Shown piece by piece: positions 1 to 8,573 of a stretch of DNA of 64,000 bases. The first letter of the stretch is position 1, and each line of letters begins with the position of its first letter. The translations under genes were made by a program, and so were the position numbers. The stretch lies in contig JAFOMG010000006.1 in NCBI GenBank assembly GCA_017418975.1, positions 450,758 through 514,757 on the forward strand. The letters run 5' to 3'. This stretch comes from Sphingomonas sp. (GTDB lineage: Bacteria > Pseudomonadota > Alphaproteobacteria > Sphingomonadales > Sphingomonadaceae). A model generated the notes under the pieces. That model saw only the letters and a list, made by a program, of their open reading frames with translations. It did not search any database and was not told the DNA's origin.

Positions 1-124
1 CGTCGGGCGCGCGCGCCTTCACCGCCTCGAGCACCCGGTCGATGCTCGTGTACCCGCGATGCTCGTTATAGATGTAGATCGAGCCCAGCAGGTCGAGATA
101 GCGGCGGCGGAACCATGCTAGCAT
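1..124 (-). CDS. N-terminal fragment of an unrecognised protein, cut by the window edge
   Basis: Reading leftward from an ATG at 124-122 gives 41 codons without a stop up to the window edge. The protein begins MLAWFRRRYLDLLGSIYIYN and continues with NEHRGYTSIDRVLEAVKARAPD, a soluble amphipathic sequence rich in Tyr, Arg and Leu. I do not recognise the family. The gene is on the same strand as scoB, whose stop lies 78 bp upstream of this start, so it could be the last member of that transcription unit. Only the N-terminus is visible, so neither function nor true length can be judged. Confidence 0.5.
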   Translation of the reverse strand, partial: MLAWFRRRYLDLLGSIYIYNEHRGYTSIDRVLEAVKARAPD

Positions 125-202
125 CGAAGAATGCTACGCTTTTGTTTCCGCCCCCGCCAGTCACGCGAAGATTAATTCGCGGTCATGTCGCCTTGCCGCC
201 AC

Positions 203-853
203 TCAGGCGGCGACGAGCGCCACCTCATATTTCGCCGTCGTCTTCTCCGCGACTTCCGCTTCGGTGACGCCGGGCGCCAGCTCGACCAGGCGGAAGGGCG
301 AATCATGGTCCGCACGCTGGAACACCGCGAGATCGGTGATGATCATGTCGACCACGTTCCTGCCGGTGAGCGGCAGCTCGCAGCTCGGCACGAACTTGGG
401 ATCGCCGTTCTTGGAGTTGTGCTCCATCACCACGATGATCTTCTTCACGCCGGCGACCAGGTCCATCGCGCCGCCCATGCCCTTGATCATCTTGCCCGGG
501 ATCATCCAGTTGGCGATGTCGCCGCCCTCGCTGATCTCCATCGCCCCCAGCACGGTCAGGTCGATATGGCCGCCACGGATCATCGCGAAGCTCTGCTCCG
601 ATCCGAAATAGACCGACTGGGGCAGCTCACTGATCGTCTGCTTGCCGGCATTGATCAGGTCGGGATCGACTTCGTCGTCATAGGGGAACGGCCCGATGCC
701 GAGCATGCCGTTCTCCGACTGGAGCGTGACCTCCACGCCTTCCGGAATATGGTTCGCCACCAGCGTGGGGATACCGATGCCCAGATTGACGTAGAAGCCG
801 TCGCGCAGCTCCTTCGCGGCGCGCGCCGCCATCTCATCGCGGGTCCAGGCCAT
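203..853 (-). CDS. scoB: 3-oxoacid CoA-transferase subunit B
   Basis: Beta subunit (216 aa) of a two-subunit 3-oxoacid (succinyl-CoA:acetoacetate type) CoA-transferase, which moves CoA between succinyl-CoA and a 3-oxo acid in ketone-body or aromatic-acid catabolism. The N-terminus [19 protein letters not shown] is followed by the family signature [20 protein letters not shown] and by SENGMLG, which contains the catalytic glutamate. The start at 853 was chosen because it opens the conserved N-terminus and overlaps the preceding stop by one base (TAATG). That preceding gene encodes a phosphatase, not subunit A, which is an unusual arrangement. The substrate (3-oxoadipate, acetoacetate or other) cannot be decided from sequence alone. 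Confidence 0.93.
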   Translation of the reverse strand: MAWTRDEMAARAAKELRDGFYVNLGIGIPTLVANHIPEGVEVTLQSENGMLGIGPFPYDDEVDPDLINAGKQTISELPQSVYFGSEQSFAMIRGGHIDLTVLGAMEISEGGDIANWMIPGKMIKGMGGAMDLVAGVKKIIVVMEHNSKNGDPKFVPSCELPLTGRNVVDMIITDLAVFQRADHDSPFRLVELAPGVTEAEVAEKTTAKYEVALVAA

Positions 854-1923
854 TATTTCTTCTCCTCGGCCGGATCGGCCCATTGCTTGTCCTTGGGGAA
901 CACGTCGTCCATCCCGCCCTTCAGGCCGCTGCCATAGACGGGGTTGGGCAGGATGAACCAGCCATGCCCCCAGAGCGGCGCGATCAGCGTGTTGGCGGTG
1001 GTGTTGCGGCGGGCGGTAACCGACAGCTCCCTGGCGTTGAACAGGTCGCTGAAATCGCCCAGCTGGTCGCCGCCCATCGCGACGATGCAATAGCGCTCGG
1101 CGATCTTCCAGCGCCGCTCGTCCTTGCCGCCGGGCGCAGCGTCGTCGCGCAGGATCAGCGTGTCGCCAAGCGTCACCGGCCCCAGCCCGGCATGGTCCAG
1201 CGCCTGGATCGTGAAGGCGGCGGTGCTCGCCGAGCGATTGGTGTTGTAGATCACGGTGATGCCGTCGCCGCGGATCGCCGCGATCGTCTCGGCGGCGCCG
1301 GGCACCGCCTCCACCTTGTCGGCCCCGGTCTCTTCCCAGCGCGTCCAGCGGCCCTGGTCATAGCCGGGCCCGCGCCGGGCGGCGTCGCTCTCGAAGCCCA
1401 GGTTGAGCAGCACCGTCTCGTCCACGTCGAACACCACGGCCAGCGGACGCTTGCCGCAGGTCTCGAACCGGGGCGAGGTCAGCGTCGAATCGCGCGTCAT
1501 CACGACCGAGGTGACCTGGCTCTTGTCGCGGCGGAAGCGCAGCTCGCCATGGATATAGTTCCACAGCGCCGCATAGGCCTGCAGGCTGAGCGCCGAAGCC
1601 TCGCCCGAGCCATAGAGGAACTGCATCTCGGGCGGCACGCCGCCCGGCGCGGCCACCGGCGCCGGCGCGGGCGCGGCCGGAACGCCGCTCGGCGGCGGCA
1701 GCCTGGTCAGGTTGGTGAGCTGGACCTTCTTGCCGTCCTCGGTCTCGAACACCTGGCCCGGCTGCGGCGCCGGCCGCTCGGCCTTGTCCTTCTTGCGCTT
1801 GTGATCCTGCGAGGTCTTGATCACGCCCGCCGCGGCGCCCAGCGGCACCGCCGCCGCGGCGATGCAGCCCGAAAGGCTGCCCGCGGCGAGCGCCAGGCCC
1901 GCGATCGCGCAGACCCGGTTCAC
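853..1923 (-). CDS. HAD-type acid phosphatase lipoprotein (class B/C, e(P4)-like)
   Basis: Predicted lipoprotein of 356 aa. A short signal peptide ends in the lipobox LSGC (Cys20). A basic and Pro/Ala-rich linker to about residue 100 follows, then a HAD phosphatase domain. Motif I is DVDET at 166-170. YNTNRS fits motif II, and GDQLGDFSD near the C-terminus fits motif IV, as in the acid phosphatase (subfamily IIIB) group. Such enzymes dephosphorylate nucleotides and other phosphomonoesters outside the cytoplasm. The gene overlaps scoA by 4 bases upstream and scoB by 1 base downstream, so it is translationally embedded between the two subunits of a cytoplasmic CoA-transferase. I see no metabolic reason for this. 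Confidence 0.82.
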   Translation of the reverse strand: MNRVCAIAGLALAAGSLSGCIAAAAVPLGAAAGVIKTSQDHKRKKDKAERPAPQPGQVFETEDGKKVQLTNLTRLPPPSGVPAAPAPAPVAAPGGVPPEMQFLYGSGEASALSLQAYAALWNYIHGELRFRRDKSQVTSVVMTRDSTLTSPRFETCGKRPLAVVFDVDETVLLNLGFESDAARRGPGYDQGRWTRWEETGADKVEAVPGAAETIAAIRGDGITVIYNTNRSASTAAFTIQALDHAGLGPVTLGDTLILRDDAAPGGKDERRWKIAERYCIVAMGGDQLGDFSDLFNARELSVTARRNTTANTLIAPLWGHGWFILPNPVYGSGLKGGMDDVFPKDKQWADPAEEKK

Positions 1924-2639
1924 GCCGCCCCCAGCGTCTCTGGGCGGGGCCGGGTGGTCCGGAACTCGATCTTCTTGTCATAGGGCGCACCGATGATCAT
2001 GCGCTTCACATAGATGCCCGGCAGGTGGATCTGATCGGGGTCGAGGCTGCCGACCGGCACCACTTCCTCCACCTCGGCCACGCAGATGCGCCCCGCGGTC
2101 GCCATCGGCTGGTTGAAGTTGCGCGCGGTCTTGCGGAAGATCAGGTTGCCGCTCTCATCGGCCTTCCAGCCCTTGATGATCGACAGGTCGCTGCGGATGC
2201 CCCGCTCGAGGATATATTCCTCGCCGTCGAACAGCTTCACTTCCTTGCCCTCGGCCACCAGCGTGCCGACGCCGGTCTTGGTGTAGAAACCCGGGATCCC
2301 CGCCCCGCCCGCGCGGCAGCGCTCGGCCAGCGTGCCCTGGGGGCAGAATTCCACCTCGAGCTCGCCGCTCAGATATTGCCGCTCGAACTCCTTGTTCTCG
2401 CCGACATAGGAGGAGATCATCTTCTTCACCTGGCGGGTCCGCAGCAGCTTGCCCAGCCCCTCGCCGTCGATGCCGGCATTGTTCGAGGCGATGGTGAGGT
2501 CCCTGGTCCCCGCGTCGCGGATCGCGTCGATCAGCCGCTCGGGAATGCCGCACAGGCCGAAACCGCCCGCGCAGATCGTCATGCCGTCGAACAGCAGCCC
2601 TTCCAGCGCTGCCGTGGCGTTGGGGTAGAGCTTCTTCAT
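1920..2639 (-). CDS. scoA: 3-oxoacid CoA-transferase subunit A
   Basis: Alpha subunit (239 aa) of the same CoA-transferase as scoB. The glycine-rich signature [16 protein letters not shown] lies at about residues 21-36, and [13 protein letters not shown] is the second conserved block. It is the first gene of a three-gene unit (scoA, phosphatase, scoB) joined by overlaps. The start at 2639 opens [14 protein letters not shown], the usual family N-terminus, preceded by a purine-rich GGAGAGAATC stretch. Length is normal for the family. The upstream 280 bp separate it from a divergently transcribed porin-like gene and must hold both promoters. Confidence 0.93.
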   Translation of the reverse strand: MKKLYPNATAALEGLLFDGMTICAGGFGLCGIPERLIDAIRDAGTRDLTIASNNAGIDGEGLGKLLRTRQVKKMISSYVGENKEFERQYLSGELEVEFCPQGTLAERCRAGGAGIPGFYTKTGVGTLVAEGKEVKLFDGEEYILERGIRSDLSIIKGWKADESGNLIFRKTARNFNQPMATAGRICVAEVEEVVPVGSLDPDQIHLPGIYVKRMIIGAPYDKKIEFRTTRPRPETLGAA

Positions 2640-2919
2640 CCGCGATTCTCTCCTGACTTCGCCCGGGGCGATAGTCCGGCGCGGAAGCCCGGGTCAAGCG
2701 AACCTGAATGGGCTTTCAACTTCGCTGCACCGCAGCAAAGACCGGGACCGCCCGCCATCCAACCTGAACAGGAGATGATCGAACCCGGCGGTGTGGCGCA
2801 AAGGCAACACGGCAGGATTGTAATTAAATTGCCATATTGCACTGCGGAATCGGAGGCCTACGTAGAGGCCCGGATGGCCATCCGAACCTGAGTATCAAAG
2901 TCCAAAGGTAGGAAAAGAA

Positions 2920-3456
2920 ATGCGAATTCTCGCAACGACCGCGCTCGCCCTCGTGGTGGCCACCGCAACCCCCGCCCTCGCGCAGGATGGCACCTTCCAG
3001 GGTCCGCGCGCCGAAGTGATCGGCGGCTGGGACCGCGTGAACGGCGATGGCGACGGCAAGTCGGGTTTCGTCTATGGCGGCGCCATCGGCTATGACCTGC
3101 AGCGCGGCAAGGCCGTGTTCGGCGTGGACGCCGAAGTGACCGGCTCGACCACCAAGGCCACCGATGCCGGCGTCACCGTGAAGGCCGGCCGTGACCTGTA
3201 TGCGGGCGTCCGCGCCGGCGTCGCCGTCACCCCGACCACCCTGATCTACGCCAAGGGCGGCTACACCAACGGCCGCATCACCGGCGAGACCGGCAATGTC
3301 CGCGTCTCCGACAATCTGGACGGCTTCCGCCTGGGCGCCGGCGTCGAGCACGCCTTCGGCCAGCGTCTCTACGGCAAGGTCGAGTATCGCTACTCGAACT
3401 ACAGCCAGGACGTGGAGCGTCACCAGGTGCTCGCCGGCCTCGGCGTCCGCTTCTGA
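2920..3456 (+). CDS. outer-membrane beta-barrel protein (OmpA/opacity-like porin)
   Basis: Small outer-membrane beta-barrel protein of 178 aa. A cleavable signal peptide (residues 1-21, ending in ALA before QDG) is followed by alternating strands such as GGAIGYDLQRGKAVFGVDAE, and the protein ends with a typical barrel terminal strand ending in Phe (VLAGLGVRF). This matches the 8-stranded OMP_b-brl/opacity family found in alphaproteobacteria. The start has a good ribosome site (TAGGAAA, 5 bases before ATG). An AT-rich patch at about 2815-2845 upstream is the likely promoter area, and a strong terminator follows the gene. The ligand or function is unknown. Confidence 0.85.
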   Translation: MRILATTALALVVATATPALAQDGTFQGPRAEVIGGWDRVNGDGDGKSGFVYGGAIGYDLQRGKAVFGVDAEVTGSTTKATDAGVTVKAGRDLYAGVRAGVAVTPTTLIYAKGGYTNGRITGETGNVRVSDNLDGFRLGAGVEHAFGQRLYGKVEYRYSNYSQDVERHQVLAGLGVRF

Positions 3457-3474
3457 TCTTCCGATCCGAGCAGG

Positions 3475-3507
3475 AAGGGGCCGCGCGGGCGACTGCGCGG
3501 CCCTTTT
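3475..3507 (+). terminator. intrinsic terminator after the outer-membrane protein gene
   Basis: Perfect stem GGGCCGCGC / GCGCGGCCC with an 8-base loop, flanked by AAG and CTTTT, starting 19 bases after the stop codon at 3456. Confidence 0.8.
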
Positions 3508-3537
3508 CCGTTTGCGGTTCCGCTGCGATAGCGCCGC

Positions 3538-3816
3538 ATGCTCGCACTTCTTCTCGCCTGGATCGTCGCGGTGAACCTGTGGACGATGCTGCGCTTCCGG
3601 CAGGACAAGCGCCGTGCCGCCGCCGGCATGCGCCGCGTCCCGGAGGCGCAACTGCTCCGGCTCGCGCTGCTGGGCGGCACGCCGGGCGCGTTCGCGGCGC
3701 GGCGGCTGTTCCGCCACAAGACCCGGAAGCAGCCCTTCTCCACCCGGCTCCTGCTGATCGCGGCCGCGCAACTGGCCGCCGCGATCGCGCTGGTCGTCCT
3801 GTGGCTCCGGCAATGA
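3538..3816 (+). CDS. DUF1294 family small membrane protein
   Basis: Membrane protein of 92 aa matching the DUF1294 pattern. A first hydrophobic helix (LALLLAWIVAVNLWTMLRF) is followed by DKRRAAAGMRRVPEAQLLRL, then the LLGGTPGAFAA and FRHKTRKQPF motifs typical of the family, and a last transmembrane helix. Family members are short inner-membrane proteins of unknown role, sometimes fused to cold-shock domains; no such fusion is present here. The gene ends 4 bases before the stop codon of the convergent GST gene. Confidence 0.8.
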   Translation: MLALLLAWIVAVNLWTMLRFRQDKRRAAAGMRRVPEAQLLRLALLGGTPGAFAARRLFRHKTRKQPFSTRLLLIAAAQLAAAIALVVLWLRQ

Positions 3817-3820
3817 GCGC

Positions 3821-4567
3821 CTAGGGCCCGTCGTCCAGCATGATCGAGCGGTGCGGCGCGCGCCCGCCATAGCTCTGCTCGGCCACCCTGGCCCCCGCCG
3901 CGCGCAGCGCGTCCGGCCGATCCGGCGAGCGCACCCCGACGATCGCGGCTTCGAACTTCATCGTCCCGGCAAAGGCCGGCACCGCCCGCACCCGCTCCAG
4001 CCAGCCCGCCGTGCGCGGCCAGCGCGCCGCGTCGATCTCGAACCCGGCGAGCGAGGCGTTGCGGAAGAAGCATGCATAAGTGAAGTCCGCGGTGCAGACA
4101 TGGTCGAACAGAAAGCCGTCCGCCGGCGCCCGCGCCTCGATCCAGTCGAGCGCCTCGGGCAGGTCGCGCGTCGTCACCTGCGCGATCAGGGCGTGGTCGG
4201 GCTCGCGCTTCCAGACATAGGGGACGATCGTCTTCTGGTAGAAGAGCCGCCAGATGATCAGGTCGCCGAGCCGGCTGTCGGCATATTCCTCCATCCAGCG
4301 CGCCTTCGCACGATCGGCGGCGCCCCGGGGCATCAGCGGCGGCGCGGGCCAGCGCTCGTCGACATATTCCGCGATCACGGTCGAATCGTTGAGCACCAGC
4401 GCGCCGTCGATCAGCACCGGGATGCGGCGCAAGGGGCTCACCCGAGTGAATTCCTCGGTGCCGTAGAAGGGCACGATCGGGTCCATCTCATAATCGACGC
4501 CCTTGTGATCGAGGGCGACGAATACCTTGCGGGCATAGGGCGACACATGATTGCCAATGATCAGCAT
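3821..4567 (-). CDS. glutathione S-transferase family protein
   Basis: Protein of 248 aa with a GST architecture. The N-terminal thioredoxin-like domain begins MLIIGNHVSPYARKVFVAL, where Ser/Tyr at positions 9-11 sit in the usual active-site region, and it has the cis-proline block RRIPVLIDGALVLNDSTVI at about residues 52-70. An all-helical C-terminal domain follows. Family members conjugate or transfer glutathione or act as chaperones; the substrate cannot be read here. The start at 4567 was preferred over an upstream ATG at 4609 because it begins directly with the first beta strand. The gene is divergent from the thiamine-diphosphate enzyme gene, with only 47 bp between the starts. Confidence 0.88.
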   Translation of the reverse strand: MLIIGNHVSPYARKVFVALDHKGVDYEMDPIVPFYGTEEFTRVSPLRRIPVLIDGALVLNDSTVIAEYVDERWPAPPLMPRGAADRAKARWMEEYADSRLGDLIIWRLFYQKTIVPYVWKREPDHALIAQVTTRDLPEALDWIEARAPADGFLFDHVCTADFTYACFFRNASLAGFEIDAARWPRTAGWLERVRAVPAFAGTMKFEAAIVGVRSPDRPDALRAAGARVAEQSYGGRAPHRSIMLDDGP

Positions 4568-4614
4568 GGCGCCAGGGGTTACGCTCCCCGCCCCGCCCGG
4601 TCTAGACATGGGCC

Positions 4615-6267
4615 ATGACCGCGAAACGAACCGGGGGCCGGATCCTCGTCGACAATCTGGTCGCGCAAGGCTGCGACCGCATCTTCCACGTGCCGGGCGA
4701 GAGCTTCCTCGCCGTGCTGGACGCGCTGCACGACGTGCCCGCGATCGACGTGGTCACCTGTCGCCAGGAAGGCGGCGTCGGCTTCATGGCCTGTGCCGAC
4801 GGCGCGATGACCGGCCGGCCCGGCATCGCCTTCGTGACGCGCGGGCCGGGCGCGACCAACGCCTCGATCGGCGTGCACGTCGCCATGCAGGATTCGCAGC
4901 CGATGATCCTGTTCGTCGGCGATGTCGACCGCGGCATGCGCGACCGCGAGGGCTTCCAGGAAGTCGACCTGCCCGCGATGTTCGCCCCGCTCGCCAAATG
5001 GGCGACGCGGATCGAGGATGCGCGCCGCATCCCGGAATATGTCGCACGCGCCTGGGCCGTCGCGACGTCGGGCCGGCCGGGGCCCGTGGTGATCGCGCTG
5101 CCCGAAGACATGCTGTGCGACGAAGTCGAGGCGCTGGACCGGCCCGCCCTCGCGCCGCCGCTCCAGTCGCCCGATTTCGTCGAGATCGACCTGCTCTATG
5201 ACGAGCTGCGCAAGGCGAAGCGGCCGGTCGCGATCGTCGGCGGCGCCGGCTGGGACGGCGAGACCGGCGAGGAATTCGCCAGGTTCGCCGAGCGGATCGG
5301 CCTGCCCGTGGCCGGCGCCTTCCGCCGGCAGGACGCGATCCTGAACAGCTCGCCCGCCTGGGCCGGCAATCTCGGCTATGGCCCGAATCCGAAGCTGGTC
5401 CAGCGGATCAGGGAAGCCGATCTGCTGCTCGTCGTCGGCGCCCGCCTCGGCGAGGCGACGACCGACGGCTATGCGCTGATCACGCCCGACCATCCGGGCC
5501 AGACGCTGGTCCATGTCCATCCCGATCCAGGCGAGCTCAACCGCGTCTATCTGGCCGACCTGCCGATCTGCGCCCGCCCCTTCGAGTTCGCGGCGACGCT
5601 GGCGGCCGAGGAGGAAGCCGAGCTGCCCCGCTTCGACGCCGAGGCGGCCCATGCCGACTGGATCGAATGGTCGACGCCGAAGCCGCGCGAGGGCGTTGCC
5701 CTCGACCTTGGCCAATGCGTCGCGGCGATGCGCGCGGCGATGCCGGCGGACACGATCCTCTGCAACGGCGCCGGCAATTTCTCGAGCTGGTGGCACCGCT
5801 ACTGGCCCTATGGCCCCCAGCCCTCGCAGCTCGCTCCCACCGCCGGCGCGATGGGCTATGGCGTGCCTGCCGCCGTGGCGGCGGCGCTGCGCTTCCCGGA
5901 TCGCGCGGTGGTCGCGCTCGCGGGCGATGGCGACTTCCTGATGAACGGCCAGGAGCTCGCCACCGCCGTCCAGCACGGCGCCGACCTGATCGTCCTCCTG
6001 GTCGACAATGCGGCCTATGGCACGATCCGCATGCACCAGGAGCGCGAATATCCCGCCCGCCTCTCGGGCACGACGCTGCGCAATCCGGATTTCGCCGCGC
6101 TCGCCCGTGCCTATGGCGGCTGGGCCGAGACAGTGGAGGCGACCGCGCAGTTCGCCCCCGCGCTGGACCGCGCCCTCGCCCGGCCCGGCCTGCGCCTGCT
6201 CCACCTCAAGACCGATATCGAGTTCATCACCCCGGGGCTCACCGTCTCGGGCCTCAGGAGCAAATAA
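4615..6267 (+). CDS. thiamine diphosphate-dependent enzyme (acetolactate synthase-like)
   Basis: Three-domain thiamine diphosphate enzyme of 550 aa. The N-terminal PYR domain carries the catalytic glutamate in CRQEGGVGF (Glu52). A central TPP_enzyme_M domain follows (KRPVAIVGGAGWDGETGEEF). The C-terminal PP domain has the metal/diphosphate motif beginning AGDGDFLMNGQE at about residue 436 and ending with DN some 25 residues later. The protein resembles the large subunit of acetolactate synthase and related carboligases or decarboxylases. No small regulatory subunit gene (ilvN) lies beside it, so it is more likely a catabolic or uncharacterised member than the biosynthetic IlvB. Confidence 0.88.
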   Translation: MTAKRTGGRILVDNLVAQGCDRIFHVPGESFLAVLDALHDVPAIDVVTCRQEGGVGFMACADGAMTGRPGIAFVTRGPGATNASIGVHVAMQDSQPMILFVGDVDRGMRDREGFQEVDLPAMFAPLAKWATRIEDARRIPEYVARAWAVATSGRPGPVVIALPEDMLCDEVEALDRPALAPPLQSPDFVEIDLLYDELRKAKRPVAIVGGAGWDGETGEEFARFAERIGLPVAGAFRRQDAILNSSPAWAGNLGYGPNPKLVQRIREADLLLVVGARLGEATTDGYALITPDHPGQTLVHVHPDPGELNRVYLADLPICARPFEFAATLAAEEEAELPRFDAEAAHADWIEWSTPKPREGVALDLGQCVAAMRAAMPADTILCNGAGNFSSWWHRYWPYGPQPSQLAPTAGAMGYGVPAAVAAALRFPDRAVVALAGDGDFLMNGQELATAVQHGADLIVLLVDNAAYGTIRMHQEREYPARLSGTTLRNPDFAALARAYGGWAETVEATAQFAPALDRALARPGLRLLHLKTDIEFITPGLTVSGLRSK

Positions 6268-6339
6268 TCCCGCCGGCCCACGGCCTTGGCCGCCCTGCCG
6301 CCGCTATAATGCGGGCAGGACAAGCGAAGAGGCGAGTAT

Positions 6340-6579
6340 ATGGGCTGGCGGCACCTGCACGTCGGGCAGAAGGGCGATAATCTGACCATCCAGAACCGCC
6401 GGGTCTGGCAGGAGGAATGGCGCTGGATCAATGCCGAGACCGTGCGCCTGCCCGATCCGCTGGTGCCGATGGACATACTCTCGCACATGATCTGCGAAAT
6501 CGGCCCGAGGACCCGCCCGGTGCGCTTCGCCGCGCACAAGCTGCAAAGCGATCTCTGGTCGTTCTACGTCCCGGACTGA
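6340..6579 (+). CDS. small hypothetical protein
   Basis: Protein of 79 aa beginning MGWRHLHVGQKGDNLTIQNR and ending WSFYVPD; soluble and Trp-rich, with no signal peptide or membrane segment. I do not recognise a domain. It has a good ribosome site (GAAGAGG at 6326-6332, 7 bases before ATG) and a TATAAT at 6305-6310 that could be its -10 element, which supports it being a real gene with its own promoter. It stands alone between the thiamine-diphosphate enzyme gene and a REP palindrome. Confidence 0.55.
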   Translation: MGWRHLHVGQKGDNLTIQNRRVWQEEWRWINAETVRLPDPLVPMDILSHMICEIGPRTRPVRFAAHKLQSDLWSFYVPD

Positions 6580-6640
6580 GCAGCGGGCCCGGGATCGGGA
6601 TCCAGGACGAGAAGTCGAACAGGCCTTTTGACACTGTCTC

Positions 6641-6668
6641 CGTCATCCCCGCCTTCGCGGGGATGACG
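6641..6668. repeat. REP-like palindrome (single copy)
   Basis: Perfect palindrome: CGTCATCCCCGC, CTTC loop, GCGGGGATGACG. This is the cleanest copy of a repeat family also seen at 8452, 13149, 13256, 14611, 15677, 22523, 36969, 37186, 47805, 47912, 50159 and 50211. Confidence 0.9.
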
Positions 6669-6736
6669 ACAGAGGGAGGCGGGGAGGACGGCGATTGGGC
6701 CACTCCCGGTCTCAAGGGGATAAGCGCCAAGGAAGA

Positions 6737-7423
6737 TCAGCCGGTCGCGAGCCCCTCCGCGATCTCCCACCAGGCCGGATCGCGCTTGCGCCCCAATATC
6801 GCCGCCGCGGTTTGCCCCTTGTCGTCGGGAATGTCCCCGCGCGCGCCGGCGCGGACGAACATGGCGAAATGCTCCGCCGCGCTGCCCTTCTTCAGCATCA
6901 AGTGCAGCGCCGTCCGGCCCTTCCCGTCCCGCGCATCGGGATCGGCGCCGCCGATCAGCAGCTCCTCCGCCGGCCCGAACCTGCTCCAGCCCACGGCGCC
7001 CAGCAACGGCGTCTCGCCGCGTCCGGCGCCTTCCTCGATATCCGCGCCATATGCGAGCAGCAGCCGGATCGTCGCGCGATCCTCGTTCCAGGCGGCGGCG
7101 AACAGGCAATGATTCGAGTCGCAGCCCGCCTCCAGCAGATGCGCGGCGAGCGGATGGTTCCCGCCATGCGCGACCGCGAACCACAGGGGCGTCGCGCGCC
7201 ATTCGCCTTCGGTGAACGCGGCATCGTCAAGCCCCAGGCCGAGCGCGAGCAGCAGCTCGGCCATGGCGATGCCGGTGCCCGGCGTCGCGCAGGCCAGGTG
7301 CAGCCAGTTCCGCCCGCGCGCATCGCGATGGCCGAGCAGGTCGGGCCTGGCCGCCAGCCCCGCGCGCACTTCCTCGACGCGGTGCCGGCGGACACTCTCG
7401 GTGAGGCTGGTCTTCGAAACCAT
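6737..7423 (-). CDS. ankyrin repeat protein
   Basis: Protein of 228 aa made almost entirely of ankyrin repeats. Recurring units include GRNWLHLACATPGTG, WRATPLWFAVAHGGNHPLAA, DSNHCLFAAAWNEDRATIRL, GAGRGETPLLGAVGWSR and DARDGKGRTALHLMLKKG, about 33 residues apart, covering most of the protein. There is no signal peptide, membrane segment or second domain, so it is likely a cytoplasmic protein-binding scaffold with unknown partner. The start at 7423 (MVSKTSLTESVRRHR) begins a capping helix. An earlier in-frame ATG at 7504 would cross the terminator of the csbD-like gene and was rejected. Confidence 0.85.
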   Translation of the reverse strand: MVSKTSLTESVRRHRVEEVRAGLAARPDLLGHRDARGRNWLHLACATPGTGIAMAELLLALGLGLDDAAFTEGEWRATPLWFAVAHGGNHPLAAHLLEAGCDSNHCLFAAAWNEDRATIRLLLAYGADIEEGAGRGETPLLGAVGWSRFGPAEELLIGGADPDARDGKGRTALHLMLKKGSAAEHFAMFVRAGARGDIPDDKGQTAAAILGRKRDPAWWEIAEGLATG

Positions 7424-7457
7424 GCCGCATCCTATCCCCGAATCCCGCGCACGCGAA

Positions 7458-7487
7458 GAGGCCGTCCCGGTCGCCCGGAACGGCCTC
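7458..7487 (-). terminator. intrinsic terminator after the csbD-like gene
   Basis: Thirteen-base stem with one mismatch and a TCGC loop (GAGGCCGT...ACGGCCTC outer part), 21 bases beyond the csbD-like stop on the minus strand. Confidence 0.65.
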
Positions 7488-7508
7488 CCCTGAGCATCCC
7501 CCAAGGGA

Positions 7509-7712
7509 TCAGATGTCGTCGCCCAGCGCGCCCTTCACCTTGCCCATGAGCTGCTGGCCCTTGCCCTTCAGCTCCTGGACCTTGCCCTCGGCGGCGAGCT
7601 TGTCGTCCGCGCGGGTGCGGTTGGGATCGTCGGCATCGCCCGCCATCGCCTGCTTGGCCTTGCCGACCAGCTCGTTGACGTTGCCCTTGATCTTGTCGGT
7701 AAGTTCACCCAT
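7509..7712 (-). CDS. CsbD-like stress protein
   Basis: Protein of 67 aa with the CsbD/YjbJ layout: MGELTDKIKGNVNELVGKAK, an acidic middle with DDPNRTRADDKLAAEGK, then VQELKGKGQQLMGKVKGAL. It is hydrophilic, Lys/Gly-rich and probably disordered. In other bacteria such proteins accumulate under general stress; biochemical function is unknown. The start at 7712 is preceded by GAGG about 6 bases upstream. It is followed by its own terminator, so it appears monocistronic. The methyltransferase gene at 7803 is divergent. Confidence 0.88.
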   Translation of the reverse strand: MGELTDKIKGNVNELVGKAKQAMAGDADDPNRTRADDKLAAEGKVQELKGKGQQLMGKVKGALGDDI

Positions 7713-7802
7713 GATTTCAACCTCCTGGCCGCGGATCGGCGCTTGGCCGCGCCGGTGATCCGTAGACTGAAACAACGGTCCGCGCCGGATATGGGTTCCG
7801 TC

Positions 7803-8399
7803 ATGCCAGAGCGGATTGCCGAGCATTATGAACGTCATGCGCATGCCTTCGACCATGCGCGGCGCAAGCGCTTCACCGAGCGGCCATGGCTGGACCGCTT
7901 CCTGCTGGGCGTGCCGAAGGGCGCGCCGGTCCTCGATCTCGGCTGCGGCGCGGGCGAGCCGATCGCGCGCTATCTGCACGATGCGCATCATCCGATCACC
8001 GGCGTCGACGTCTCGGCGAAGATGATCGCGCTCTGCCGCACCCGCTTCCCGCGCGAGCGCTGGATCGCGGCGGACATGCGCGGCGTGGCGCTGGACGGCA
8101 TGTTCGGCGGGATCATCGCCTGGGACAGCCTTTTCCATCTTCCCGCCGACGACCAGCTCGCCCTGCTCGAGCGGCTGGCGCCCTGGCTGTCGCCCGGCGG
8201 CGCGCTGCTGTTCAACAGCGGGCCGGAACGCGGCACCGCGATGGGCTGCCAGTTCGGCGAGCCGCTCTATCATGCCAGCGCCGGCCCGGCGGAATATCGC
8301 GCCGTGTTCGCGAGGACCGGCCTGTTCGAAGTCGCCCATGCGCCCGAGGATGCGGCGACCGGGGGCCGATCGGTATGGCTGGTGCGGCGGCCGCATTAG
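7803..8399 (+). CDS. class I SAM-dependent methyltransferase
   Basis: Protein of 198 aa with a Rossmann methyltransferase fold. Motif I is VLDLGCGAGEPIARYL at about residues 42-57. The acidic residue at the end of strand 2 is in ITGVDVSAKM, and motif II/III regions lie around WIAADMRG and FGGIIAWDSLFHL. The Methyltransf_25/11 type is clear; the substrate is not. The start at 7803 (MPERIAEHYERHA) is the natural domain beginning. An in-frame ATG at 7791 is also possible. Neither has a convincing ribosome site. Confidence 0.8.
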   Translation: MPERIAEHYERHAHAFDHARRKRFTERPWLDRFLLGVPKGAPVLDLGCGAGEPIARYLHDAHHPITGVDVSAKMIALCRTRFPRERWIAADMRGVALDGMFGGIIAWDSLFHLPADDQLALLERLAPWLSPGGALLFNSGPERGTAMGCQFGEPLYHASAGPAEYRAVFARTGLFEVAHAPEDAATGGRSVWLVRRPH

Positions 8400-8451
8400 G
8401 TCTCCCGCCTCCCACAAATCCCGCGCAACCGGCTTCCGTTGAAACCGCACC

Positions 8452-8479
8452 CGTCATCCCCGCCTGCGCAGGGATGACG
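8452..8479. repeat. REP-like palindrome (single copy)
   Basis: CGTCATCCCCGCCTGC followed by GCAGGGATGACG; one base differs from the perfect copy at 6641. It lies between convergent genes. Confidence 0.85.
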
Positions 8480-8573
8480 GTAGAGAAGCGGGGATGATGG
8501 TGGAGAAACGGGAATGTCGGGGCTTGCCGATCGAGTCCCGGCCTCGGCCCGAAGTCCGCATGACATAAGCCCC

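Noticed and set aside
4579-6204. Minus-strand open frame of 541 codons opposite the thiamine-diphosphate enzyme gene
   Set aside because: Shadow frame; Arg/Gly/Ala-rich without motifs, while the plus strand has intact catalytic motifs.
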